DNA of 64,000 nucleotides from Streptomyces sp. PH10-H1 (lineage in GTDB: Bacteria > Actinomycetota > Actinomycetes > Streptomycetales > Streptomycetaceae): positions 67,818-131,817 of the forward strand of contig NZ_JASISZ010000012.1 of the NCBI RefSeq assembly GCF_030063355.1, in the 5' to 3' direction. Below, in pieces: positions 55,338 through 63,455 of the stretch. Under the pieces are notes generated by a model that saw only the letters and a program-made list of their open reading frames with translations, ran no database searches and was not told where the DNA came from. The number at the start of each line of letters is the position of its first letter. The stretch's first letter is position 1. The position numbers and the translations under genes are program-made.

Positions 55338-56438
55338 TCAGCCGACGACCGTCCAGGTGTCGTTGCCGGTGAGTAGTGCGGCGAGGTCGCCTTTGCCGTG
55401 TTGTTCGACGGCTTGCTCGAGTTGGTCGGCCATGTCGGCGTCGTAGACCGGCCGGTCGACGCTGCGCAGTACTCCGATGGGGGTGTGGTGCAGGGTGTGG
55501 GGGTCGGCGAGGCGGGACAGGGCGAAGGCGGTGGTGGGTGAGGTGGTGTGGGAGTCGTGGACGAGCACCCCTGCCGTCCCTTCCACGGTCACGTCGATCA
55601 CCTTGAGGTCGCCGGTGGCCGCGTCCCGGACGACGCCCTTGGAGCCCAGGCCGTCCGTGGTGGGGGCGCCGAAGCGGATCGGCTGCCCGTGTTCGAGGCG
55701 GATCAGGGCGTCCTGTGCGGTCTGCTGGTCCTTGAGGGCGTCGAAGGCCCCGTCGTTGAAGATGTTGCAGTTCTGGTAGATCTCCACCAGGGCGGTGCCC
55801 GGGTGGGCGGCGGCCTCGCGCAGTACCGACTGCAGGTGTTTGCGGTCGGAGTCGATGGTGCGGGCCACGAAGCTGGCTTCGGCGCCGAGGGCGAGCGAGA
55901 CGGGGTTGAAGGGCGCGTCCAGGGAGCCCATCGGGGTCGATTTGGTGATCTTGCCGACTTCGGAGGTGGGCGAGTACTGGCCCTTCGTCAGGCCGTAGAT
56001 CCGGTTGTTGAACAGCAGGATCTTGAGGTTGACGTTGCGGCGCAGGGCGTGGATGAGGTGGTTGCCGCCGATGGACAGCGCGTCGCCGTCACCGGTGACG
56101 ACCCAGACGCTCAAGTCCCGGCGGGAGGAGGCCAGTCCGGTCGCGATGGCCGGGGCGCGGCCGTGGATGGAGTGCATCCCGTAGGTGTTCATGTAGTAGG
56201 GGAACCTCGACGAGCAGCCGATGCCCGATACGAAGACCACGTTCTCGCGGGCCAGGCCCAGTTCGGGCATGAAGGACTGGACGGCGGCCAGGACCGCGTA
56301 GTCCCCGCAGCCGGGGCACCAGCGCACCTCCTGGTCGGTCTTGAAGTCCTTCATCGACTGCTTCGCGTCGGCTTTGGGGACCAGCGACAGCGCCGGGAGC
56401 CCCGGCGTGGGGTGGTCGACGATGGTTGCCTCAGACAT
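55338..56438 (-). CDS. korB: 2-oxoacid:ferredoxin oxidoreductase beta subunit
   Basis: The 366-residue subunit binds thiamine diphosphate and a 4Fe-4S cluster. Cluster ligands are Cys41, Cys44 (WCPGCGDY), Cys75 (GIGCSSRF) and Cys224 (YQNCNIFND). The ThDP motif is GDGDALSIGGNH (116-127) with LLFNNRIYGLTKGQ after it. With KorA it decarboxylates 2-oxoglutarate to succinyl-CoA and reduces ferredoxin. It overlaps korA by 8 bp. Confidence 0.96.
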   Translation of the reverse strand: MSEATIVDHPTPGLPALSLVPKADAKQSMKDFKTDQEVRWCPGCGDYAVLAAVQSFMPELGLARENVVFVSGIGCSSRFPYYMNTYGMHSIHGRAPAIATGLASSRRDLSVWVVTGDGDALSIGGNHLIHALRRNVNLKILLFNNRIYGLTKGQYSPTSEVGKITKSTPMGSLDAPFNPVSLALGAEASFVARTIDSDRKHLQSVLREAAAHPGTALVEIYQNCNIFNDGAFDALKDQQTAQDALIRLEHGQPIRFGAPTTDGLGSKGVVRDAATGDLKVIDVTVEGTAGVLVHDSHTTSPTTAFALSRLADPHTLHHTPIGVLRSVDRPVYDADMADQLEQAVEQHGKGDLAALLTGNDTWTVVG

Positions 56439-58353
56439 CCGCGCTCTCCTCCATGATGGCGTGAGCGAGCTGTTCGGCCTTGAAGGGAAGGCCGGTGACT
56501 TGGTTGTAGGATCGGGCGTCCACCAGGTACTTCGCCCGCAGCAGGTGGGCGAGTTGACCGAGGTTCATCTCGGGCACCACCACCTTGTCGTAACGCTGCA
56601 AAACCTCGCCGAGATTCCTCGGGAAGGGGTTGAGGTGGCGCAGGTGGGCTTGTGCGACCTGGCCGCCGCCGGCCCGGATCCGCCGGACGGCCGCGGTGAT
56701 GGGTCCGTAGGTGGAGCCCCAGCCGATCACCAGGGTTTCGGCCTGCCCTGACGGGTCGTCGACGTCCACGTCGGGGACGTCGATGCCGTCGATCTTGGCC
56801 TGGCGGGTGCGGACCATGAATTCGTGATTGGCCGGGTCGTAGGAGATGTTGCCCGTGCCGTCCTGCTTCTCGATACCGCCGATCCGGTGCTCGAGCCCGG
56901 GTGTGCCCGGTACCGCCCAGGGGCGGGCCAGCGTGCGCGGGTCGCGCTTGTAGGGCCAGAACGCTTCCTCGCCGCTGTCCAGGGTGTGGTTGGGCCCGGT
57001 GGCGAACTGCACCCGCAGGTCGGGGAGTTCATCCAGGTCCGGGATCCGCCAGGGTTCGCTGCCGTTGGCGAGATAGCCGTCGGACAGCAAGAAGACCGGG
57101 GTGCGGTAGGTCAGGGCGATCCGGGCCGCCTCGATCGCGGCGTTGAAGCAGTCCGCGGCGGTGGCCGGAGCCACGATCGGTACCGGCGCCTCCCCGTTGC
57201 GCCCGTACATCGCCTGCAGCAGATCGGCCTGCTCGGTCTTGGTCGGCAGCCCCGTGGAGGGGCCGCCGCGCTGGATCGCCACCACCAACAACGGCAGTTC
57301 CAGCGACACCGCCAGCCCGATCGTCTCCGACTTCAGCGCCACCCCCGGACCCGAGGTGGTCGTGACCGCCAGCGACCCGCCGAACGCCGCACCCAGCGCC
57401 GCCCCGATGGCCGCGATCTCATCCTCGGCCTGGAAGGTGCGCACACCGAAGTTCTTGTGCTTGCTCAGCTCGTGCAGGATGTCGGAGGCCGGGGTGATGG
57501 GGTAGGAGCCCAGATACAGCGGCAGATCGGCCTGCTTGCCCGCCGCCACCAGACCGTAGGACAGCGCGAGGTTTCCTGAGATGTTGCGGTAGGTGCCGGC
57601 CGGGAACGCCGCGGTGGCCGGGGCGATCTCGTAGGAGACCGCGAAGTCCTCGGTGGTCTCCCCGAAGTTCCAGCCCGCCCGGAACGCCACCACGTTCGCC
57701 TCGGCGATATCGGGCTTGGACGCGAACTTCTTCCGCAGGAACCGCTCGGTGCCCTCCGTCGGCCGGTGATACATCCACGACAGCAGACCCAGCGCGAACA
57801 TGTTCTTCGCCCGCTCAGCGTCCTTTCGCGCCAGCCCCGAATCCTTCAGCGCCTCCACCGTCAAACTCGTCAGCGGCACCGGATGCACCGCATAGGCCTG
57901 AAGCGAGCCGTCCTCCAGCGGGCTGGCCGCATACCCGACCTTGGCCATCGCCCGCTTGGTGAACTCATCCGTATTGACGATGATCTGAGCGCCGCGCGGA
58001 AGATCGGCCATATTCGCCTTCAGCGCCGCGGGATTCATCGCGACGAGCACGTTGGGCGCGTCGCCCGGCGTCAGGATGTCGTGATCCGCGAAATGCAGCT
58101 GAAAACTCGAAACACCCGGCAGGGTTCCCGCCGGCGCCCGGATCTCGGCGGGGAAGTTCGGCAACGTGGAAAGGTCGTTCCCGAACGACGCGGTCTCCGA
58201 GGTGAACCGGTCACCCGTGAGCTGCATCCCATCACCCGAGTCCCCCGCGAACCGGATGATGACCCGGTCCAACTGCTGGATCTCCTTGGCCGGTCTGCGC
58301 TGCTCACCGAGCAGGGCCTGTTCTACGGCTGGGCTGCTGACCTGGCTGGTCAC
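56431..58353 (-). CDS. korA: 2-oxoacid:ferredoxin oxidoreductase alpha subunit (gamma-alpha fusion)
   Basis: GTG at 58353 has the perfect ribosome site AAGGAGGT upstream. The 640-residue protein joins an N-terminal gamma domain (VIIRFAGDSGDGMQLTGDRF) to alpha domains (YPITPASDILHELSKHKN, TTTSGPGVALKSETIGLAV and GWGSTYGPI). This is the fused two-subunit KorAB type studied in mycobacteria, an oxygen-tolerant 2-oxoglutarate:ferredoxin oxidoreductase. It lies close to a second nuo operon, which may use reduced ferredoxin. Confidence 0.96.
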   Translation of the reverse strand: MTSQVSSPAVEQALLGEQRRPAKEIQQLDRVIIRFAGDSGDGMQLTGDRFTSETASFGNDLSTLPNFPAEIRAPAGTLPGVSSFQLHFADHDILTPGDAPNVLVAMNPAALKANMADLPRGAQIIVNTDEFTKRAMAKVGYAASPLEDGSLQAYAVHPVPLTSLTVEALKDSGLARKDAERAKNMFALGLLSWMYHRPTEGTERFLRKKFASKPDIAEANVVAFRAGWNFGETTEDFAVSYEIAPATAAFPAGTYRNISGNLALSYGLVAAGKQADLPLYLGSYPITPASDILHELSKHKNFGVRTFQAEDEIAAIGAALGAAFGGSLAVTTTSGPGVALKSETIGLAVSLELPLLVVAIQRGGPSTGLPTKTEQADLLQAMYGRNGEAPVPIVAPATAADCFNAAIEAARIALTYRTPVFLLSDGYLANGSEPWRIPDLDELPDLRVQFATGPNHTLDSGEEAFWPYKRDPRTLARPWAVPGTPGLEHRIGGIEKQDGTGNISYDPANHEFMVRTRQAKIDGIDVPDVDVDDPSGQAETLVIGWGSTYGPITAAVRRIRAGGGQVAQAHLRHLNPFPRNLGEVLQRYDKVVVPEMNLGQLAHLLRAKYLVDARSYNQVTGLPFKAEQLAHAIMEESADV

Positions 58354-58390
58354 TGAATCGGACCTCCTTCGAGGCGACGGCTCACGGACA

Positions 58391-58429
58391 CGGTCATGAC
58401 CGTTGATCCCACGTCACATCGTACGTGGG
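58391..58429. promoter_or_regulatory. Two palindromes in the korA upstream region
   Basis: CGGTCATGACCG (58391-58402) is a perfect 12-bp palindrome; CCCACGT (58408-58414) and ACGTGGG (58423-58429) form a second, spaced by 8 bp. Both lie 38-76 bp before korA and could bind regulators. I find no clear -35/-10 pair. Confidence 0.45.
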
Positions 58430-58616
58430 TAAGGGTCACCTTCCTGGGGTGTACCGCATCATTGACGCCGCGCTGAGCTTCCTGTTTGCCGTGCTTTGTC
58501 ACGGTTCATTCGCCCCCGGAGCCCTCACTCGTAAGACGCTGTCGCGTGGTCATTCAGTTCTACGACGGTTCACATGAGCGGGACTCAATGCCAGCACCTG
58601 ACACCTTGTCGGATGA

Positions 58617-59288
58617 TCATGAATTGAGATAGGTGAGAACGGCCAGCACCCGTCGGTGATCCCCATCACTCGGCGCCAGCCCCAGTTTCAGGAAGATATT
58701 GCTCACGTGCTTCTCCACCGCGCCGTCGCTCACCACGAGCTGACGGGCCACCGCGGAGTTCGTCCGTCCCTCCGCCATCAGGCCGAGCACCTCGCGCTCG
58801 CGCGGTGTGAGCCCCGCCAGGACGTCCTGCTTCCGGCTCCGGCCCAGCAGCTGTGCCACGACCTCGGGGTCCAGGGCGGTACCGCCCTGGGCCACCCGGA
58901 CGACGGCGTCCACGAATTCGCGAACCTCCGCCACCCGGTCCTTGAGCAGATATCCGACGCCACGGCTGCTGCCGGCCAGCAGTTCTGTCGCGTACTGCTC
59001 CTCGACGTACTGCGAAAGGACCAGTACACCCACTCCGGGGTGCTCCCGGCGCAGCTGCACGGCCGCCCGCACGCCCTCATCCGTATGCGTCGGCGGCATC
59101 CGGACGTCCGCCACCACCACATCGGGGAGGTTGCCCTCGTCCGCCATCTCCCCGATGACCTTGATCAGCGCCACCGCGTCGCCCACACCTGCGACGACAT
59201 CGTGACCCCGGTCGGTCAGCAGCCGGGTCAGGCCCTCCCGAAGCAATACCGAATCCTCGGCGATGACGACCCGCACCCTGTCCTCCAC
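58617..59288 (-). CDS. NarL/LuxR-family response regulator
   Basis: The 223-residue protein has a receiver domain ([14 protein letters not shown], phospho-acceptor Asp in [10 protein letters not shown], Lys in YLLKDR) and a LuxR helix-turn-helix ([20 protein letters not shown] and [18 protein letters not shown]). It is downstream of the sensor kinase gene at 59454, its probable partner, but a hairpin separates them. The nearby korA and nuo2 operons are possible targets. Confidence 0.94.
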   Translation of the reverse strand: MEDRVRVVIAEDSVLLREGLTRLLTDRGHDVVAGVGDAVALIKVIGEMADEGNLPDVVVADVRMPPTHTDEGVRAAVQLRREHPGVGVLVLSQYVEEQYATELLAGSSRGVGYLLKDRVAEVREFVDAVVRVAQGGTALDPEVVAQLLGRSRKQDVLAGLTPREREVLGLMAEGRTNSAVARQLVVSDGAVEKHVSNIFLKLGLAPSDGDHRRVLAVLTYLNS

Positions 59289-59367
59289 GGTTTCCAGCCC
59301 CCCACATTCGACGTGACCACCCCAGCATTCCAGTATCCGGACCCGGGGTGGGCAGCATGATGCCCCT

Positions 59368-59410
59368 CAATCGCCGGGCAGACCCGTTTTTCGGGTCTGC
59401 CCGGCGATTG
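59368..59410. terminator. Perfect 19-bp hairpin between sensor kinase and response regulator genes
   Basis: CAATCGCCGGGCAGACCCG (59368-59386) pairs with CGGGTCTGCCCGGCGATTG (59392-59410) around TTTTT. A further copy of CGGCGATTG follows at once. It should end the kinase transcript, so the regulator gene may need its own promoter or readthrough. Confidence 0.8.
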
Positions 59411-59453
59411 ACCGGCGATTGAGGGGCAAGGGCTGGAAGCAAGGAGTGGAGGG

Positions 59454-60767
59454 CTATACCCGCCAGGGGAGTTCGGCGGTGATGCGGGTCGGGCCGCCGG
59501 CCGGGGAATCGACGGCCAGCACACCGTCGACGGCGTCCAGCCGCTCCATCAGTCCCGCGAGCCCCGAACCGGCCGCGCCATCGGCGCCGCCGCGGCCGTT
59601 GTCGGATACGTACAGCATCATCCGGTCCTCGGACCGCCAGACGTCGACCGTGGCGCGCGACGCCCCGCTGTGCTTGCTGATGTTCTGCAGCAGCTCGGAG
59701 ACGGTGAAGTACGCGATGCCCTCGATCGCGGGCACCGGCCGCGCCGGCAGGTCCACGGTCACGCTGACCGGCACGGTGCAGCGCGCAGCGACCGACGACA
59801 GTGCGGCGTCGAGGCCGCGGTCGGTGAGGATCGCGGGGTGGATGCCGCGGGCGAGGTCGCGCAGTTCCTGGAGGGCGATCTTCACTTCGCCGTGGGCTTC
59901 GCCGACCATCTTGGCGGCTGCTTCGGGGTCCTCGAGCAGTTTCTCCTTGGCCAGGCCGAGGTCCATCGCGAGGGCGACGAGGCGGGCCTGAGCTCCGTCG
60001 TGCAGATCGCGTTCGATGCGGCGCAGGTCGGCCGCCGCGTGGTCCACGACCACCCCGCGGTCGGACTCCAGCTCCGTGACCCGGGTGGCCAGCTTCGACG
60101 GGCCGAGCAGCCCCGACACCATCAGCCGGTCCACATGCGCCATACCGCGGATCGTCCACGGGGTGACGAGGACGAAGCCCAGTCCCACGCCGGAGGCGAG
60201 CGCCATGTCACCGGCGGTGTGCAGGTACCAGCCGTTGCCGGCCTCGTCGCCGTACATCTGCAGACCGGACTGGCCGATGTACGCGGGGAAGACCCAGCGC
60301 CACAGCGGGTAGGTCAGGAAGCCCCAGCCGTAGACGAAGAACGTCAGCGAGACGCTGAAGGTGAAGACCGCCCAGGGGAAGTGCAGGAAGCAGTAGAGGG
60401 CGTGGCGCCAGGAGACGCCGCTCTTCAGCTGGGCGCCCAGCCACGACATGAAGCCGCTCTTGCGGGCGCGGACCGGGCCCGGCTCGGGCACATCGTGCCG
60501 CAGCAGCCCGCGCGCCCGGGCCCGCTCGATCACCCCGATGCCCCGGCAGCCGGCCAGGCCCCCCGCGAGCACCGGCAGACCGAGGAAGGTGACGAGCAGC
60601 CCGGCACCGAGGGACAGCATCGTCACCACATACGTGAAGCCGAGGATGCCCATCGGCAGGTTCAGCAGCAGATAGCCGAACTCACGCCAGGTCCTCGCCT
60701 CGAACGGCGCACGAAGCACCGCGGGGACGCGGTGGTCGCCCTCATCCGGCGAAAAATCGTAGGCCAT
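59454..60767 (-). CDS. Membrane sensor histidine kinase (HisKA_3 type), copy 1
   Basis: The 437-residue protein has a sensor domain with four to six membrane helices (about 30-75 and 120-225), the dimerisation/phospho-acceptor motif ERDLHDGAQARLVALAMDLG with its His, the N-box ELLQNISKHSGA and G-boxes SDNGRGGADG and GSGLAGLMERL. It lies upstream of the response regulator gene. Part of it is identical at DNA level to the paralogue at 61026-62222. Confidence 0.94.
   Translation of the reverse strand: MAYDFSPDEGDHRVPAVLRAPFEARTWREFGYLLLNLPMGILGFTYVVTMLSLGAGLLVTFLGLPVLAGGLAGCRGIGVIERARARGLLRHDVPEPGPVRARKSGFMSWLGAQLKSGVSWRHALYCFLHFPWAVFTFSVSLTFFVYGWGFLTYPLWRWVFPAYIGQSGLQMYGDEAGNGWYLHTAGDMALASGVGLGFVLVTPWTIRGMAHVDRLMVSGLLGPSKLATRVTELESDRGVVVDHAAADLRRIERDLHDGAQARLVALAMDLGLAKEKLLEDPEAAAKMVGEAHGEVKIALQELRDLARGIHPAILTDRGLDAALSSVAARCTVPVSVTVDLPARPVPAIEGIAYFTVSELLQNISKHSGASRATVDVWRSEDRMMLYVSDNGRGGADGAAGSGLAGLMERLDAVDGVLAVDSPAGGPTRITAELPWRV
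59766..60074. repeat. 309-bp block identical to 61368-61676 in the second kinase gene
   Basis: I compared the two stretches base by base and found no difference. They encode the kinase core from the phospho-acceptor helix to the linker. Outside the block the genes differ clearly, apart from a second identical stretch of about 65 bp around the N-box. This points to recent gene conversion. Confidence 0.85.
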
Positions 60768-60862
60768 GGTCTCGTCCGTCCTCTGGTTGCCGCTCCCTTA
60801 TGACATACAGCCTGGTCGAACGGCTCTTTCCCGCCCATGGTGCGGATCGGCGTGTTCGGGAG

Positions 60863-60874
60863 GGGGATATCCCC
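60863..60874. promoter_or_regulatory. GGGG-WWWW-CCCC palindrome upstream of sensor kinase copy 1
   Basis: GGGGATATCCCC is 96 bp upstream of the copy 1 start. With flanks it reads GTGGGGATATCCCCCT on the minus strand, closely matching the site upstream of copy 2 and nuoA2. Confidence 0.4.
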
Positions 60875-61025
60875 ACCCCGGAGCGGGACTCTGGGCCACC
60901 AGGGGGGTGGATGGGGGTGCGGACGCGCGGAAGGACCGCTCCCGGGGGTGCCGGAGTGGTCCTTCCATGAGCCGGGCCGGTCCCGGTGCCGCTTCACCGC
61001 TGCTTCGGTTTATCCCTGGTTCGGT

Positions 61026-62222
61026 TCACCGGTGGTTCGGCGCCGGGTGCAGCTCGCGGTCGCGCCAGGGCAGTTCGGCGGTGATCATCGTCGGTCCGCC
61101 GACGGGGGAGTCGACCACGAGCAGACCGTCGACGGAGTCGAGCCGCTCGGTCAGCCCGGCCAGCCCCGTACCGCCGGTGGTGCCAGCGCCGCCGTTCCCG
61201 TCGTCCCGCACCTGGATCATCAGCCGCTGTTCCGAGCGCCACAGATCGACACTCGCGGTGCGCGCGCCGCTGTGCTTGCTGATGTTCTGCAGCAGCTCGG
61301 AGACGGTGAAGTACGCGATGCCCTCGATCGCCGCCGCGGGCCGGGCCGAGAGGTCCACACCGAACTGGACCGGCACGGTGCAGCGCGCAGCGACCGACGA
61401 CAGTGCGGCGTCGAGGCCGCGGTCGGTGAGGATCGCGGGGTGGATGCCGCGGGCGAGGTCGCGCAGTTCCTGGAGGGCGATCTTCACTTCGCCGTGGGCT
61501 TCGCCGACCATCTTGGCGGCTGCTTCGGGGTCCTCGAGCAGTTTCTCCTTGGCCAGGCCGAGGTCCATCGCGAGGGCGACGAGGCGGGCCTGAGCTCCGT
61601 CGTGCAGATCGCGTTCGATGCGGCGCAGGTCGGCCGCCGCGTGGTCCACGACCACCCCGCGGTCGGACTCCAGCTCGGCGATCCGCTGCTCCAACTCGTC
61701 CGACGGCTGCAACAGCCCGCGCACCATCGCCCGGTCCACAGTGCTCAGCCCGCGCGCGATGAAGCCGAGCGCGGGCCAGGCGACGAAGAGCGAGACGAGG
61801 GTGAGGGTGAAGGTGAGAATGCCCCAGGGCAGCCGGACGGCGAAGTACAGCGCGTGCCGCCAGGCGACCGGGTCCTTCAATGTCGCCCACAGCCACGGCA
61901 GGAAGCCGAAGGTGCCCGCCCGCATCGGCCGCGGCTCGTCGATCACCACGTCCAGCAGCCCCCGGGCCCGCGACCGCTCAAGTCTGCCGAGTAGCCGGCA
62001 CCCGATCAGCCCGCCCGCCAGCAGCGGCAGCCCGATCACCGTCACCGACAGTCCGATGCCGATGGACAGCATCAGGACGACGAACACGAAGCCGATGATC
62101 ACGATCGGCAGATTCAGCAGGAGGTAGCCGACTTCCTTCCAGGTCACCGCACCGAACGCGAGCCGCGGTGGCGGCAGCGGGGCGGGTTCTGCGGAGGTCG
62201 GGACAGCAGGACTCGGGCTCAT
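61026..62222 (-). CDS. Membrane sensor histidine kinase (HisKA_3 type), copy 2
   Basis: The 398-residue protein has four membrane helices (about 32-75 and 118-160), the same ERDLHDGAQARLVALAMDLG motif, ELLQNISKHSGA, RDDGNGGAG and GTGLAGLTERL. It lacks the extra loop and helices around residues 165-200 of copy 1, so sensing may differ. It has no adjacent regulator of its own and probably shares the one at 58617. It is divergent from nuoA2. Confidence 0.94.
   Translation of the reverse strand: MSPSPAVPTSAEPAPLPPPRLAFGAVTWKEVGYLLLNLPIVIIGFVFVVLMLSIGIGLSVTVIGLPLLAGGLIGCRLLGRLERSRARGLLDVVIDEPRPMRAGTFGFLPWLWATLKDPVAWRHALYFAVRLPWGILTFTLTLVSLFVAWPALGFIARGLSTVDRAMVRGLLQPSDELEQRIAELESDRGVVVDHAAADLRRIERDLHDGAQARLVALAMDLGLAKEKLLEDPEAAAKMVGEAHGEVKIALQELRDLARGIHPAILTDRGLDAALSSVAARCTVPVQFGVDLSARPAAAIEGIAYFTVSELLQNISKHSGARTASVDLWRSEQRLMIQVRDDGNGGAGTTGGTGLAGLTERLDSVDGLLVVDSPVGGPTMITAELPWRDRELHPAPNHR
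61368..61676. repeat. Second copy of the 309-bp identical kinase block
   Basis: Offset from the first copy by exactly 1602 bp and in the same orientation. Direct repeats of this size allow recombination that would delete one kinase and fuse the pair into one gene. Confidence 0.85.
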
Positions 62223-62283
62223 GGCCCCAGCCTGCCGGTGCGGGGGGCGGAAGCGCCATGGGGTTCATAGGGCGGGACAAGGT

Positions 62284-62295
62284 GGGGTTAACCCC
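62284..62295. promoter_or_regulatory. GGGGTTAACCCC palindrome between sensor kinase copy 2 and nuoA2
   Basis: A perfect 12-bp palindrome 62 bp upstream of the kinase start and 117 bp upstream of nuoA2. A TAGACT box at 62338-62343 is a likely -10 for nuoA2. Flanks give GTGGGGTTAACCCCCC, matching the site near 60.87 kb. Confidence 0.45.
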
Positions 62296-62412
62296 CCTGG
62301 CGTGTGCACGGCCGCTTCCCGCGCTCAAGCCAGGGCCTAGACTCCCTCCGTATAGATCGTCTAAAGATCCACTGGGATAGCTGGACAACGAGGGAACGAG
62401 GGGCGGACGGAC

Positions 62413-62781
62413 GTGGACTACTTCCACGGCTACTCGGTCGTCGGCCTGGTCGCGGTGGTCGGGGTGCTCTTCGTGGCCGTGGCCTTCGGCGCCGGGCGGC
62501 TTTTGCGGCCGGTCGTGCCGACACAGGAAAAGATGCTCACGTATGAGTGCGGGGTCGATCCCGTCGGCGAGGGCTGGGCCCACACCCAGATCCGCTACTA
62601 CGTGTACTCCTTCCTCTACGTGATCTTCGCCGTGGACTCGATCTTCCTTTTCCCGTGGGCGACGGTTTTCGCCGCACCCGGATTCGGTGGCACCACGCTG
62701 GTGGAGATGTTCGTCTTCATCGGCTTCCTCGCCGTCGGCCTGCTCTACGCCTGGAAGAAGGGCGTCCTCGAATGGACGTGA
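62413..62781 (+). CDS. nuoA2: Second-copy NADH-quinone oxidoreductase subunit A
   Basis: GTG start. The 122-residue protein has three membrane helices and the family loop [11 protein letters not shown] followed by [12 protein letters not shown]. It is clearly diverged from nuoA at 24472, so it is not a recent duplicate. It opens a second complex I operon that continues past the window. Confidence 0.95.
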   Translation: MDYFHGYSVVGLVAVVGVLFVAVAFGAGRLLRPVVPTQEKMLTYECGVDPVGEGWAHTQIRYYVYSFLYVIFAVDSIFLFPWATVFAAPGFGGTTLVEMFVFIGFLAVGLLYAWKKGVLEWT

Positions 62782-63455
62782 CCCCCGTGACGTCTGCGAA
62801 CTCCGAGACACCTGCGCTCTCAGCGACGCCTGCCTCCGAGCCCGCGGAGAGCGAGATCCAGTACCTGCCGGAACCGCGCCGCCTGGGCACTCTCGCCCGG
62901 CTCGCGCCGGAACCGATGAAGGTGATCCTGAACTGGGGCCGCCGCTACAGCCTGTGGGTCTTCAACTTCGGGCTCGCCTGCTGCGCGATCGAGTTCATCG
63001 CCGCGTCCATGGCGCGGCACGACTTCATCCGCCTCGGCGTCATCCCCTTCGCCCCCGGCCCGCGGCAGGCCGACCTGATGATCGTCTCCGGCACCGTCAC
63101 GGACAAGATGGCCCCGGCCGTCAGGCGGCTCTACGAGCAGATGCCCGAGCCGAAGTACGTCATCTCCTTCGGCGCCTGCTCCAACTGCGGCGGCCCCTAC
63201 TGGGACTCCTACTCCGTCACCAAGGGCGTCGACCAGATCATCCCCGTGGACGTCTACGTCCCCGGCTGCCCGCCCCGGCCCGAGGCGCTCCTCCAGGGCA
63301 TCCTCAAACTCCAGGAGAAGATCGCCCGCGAGTCCCTCGCCGAGCGCTACGCCCCCGCCGCGGTGGTGGGGAACGCCGCCGCCCGGCCGTCCGTCGCGTC
63401 CCTGACCAGCAACCTGATCCCCGCCCCGCCGACCCCGGGGGAGGACCCACGATGA
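62772..63455 (+). CDS. nuoB2: Second-copy NADH-quinone oxidoreductase subunit B
   Basis: ATG at 62772 overlaps the nuoA2 stop by 10 bp, giving 227 residues. N2 cluster ligands are in [19 protein letters not shown] and [10 protein letters not shown]; compare GVCASSGG in the first copy, where the second Cys of this loop is Ser. N- and C-terminal extensions of about 50 and 40 residues are Ala/Pro/Ser-rich. Confidence 0.95.
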   Translation: MDVTPVTSANSETPALSATPASEPAESEIQYLPEPRRLGTLARLAPEPMKVILNWGRRYSLWVFNFGLACCAIEFIAASMARHDFIRLGVIPFAPGPRQADLMIVSGTVTDKMAPAVRRLYEQMPEPKYVISFGACSNCGGPYWDSYSVTKGVDQIIPVDVYVPGCPPRPEALLQGILKLQEKIARESLAERYAPAAVVGNAAARPSVASLTSNLIPAPPTPGEDPR

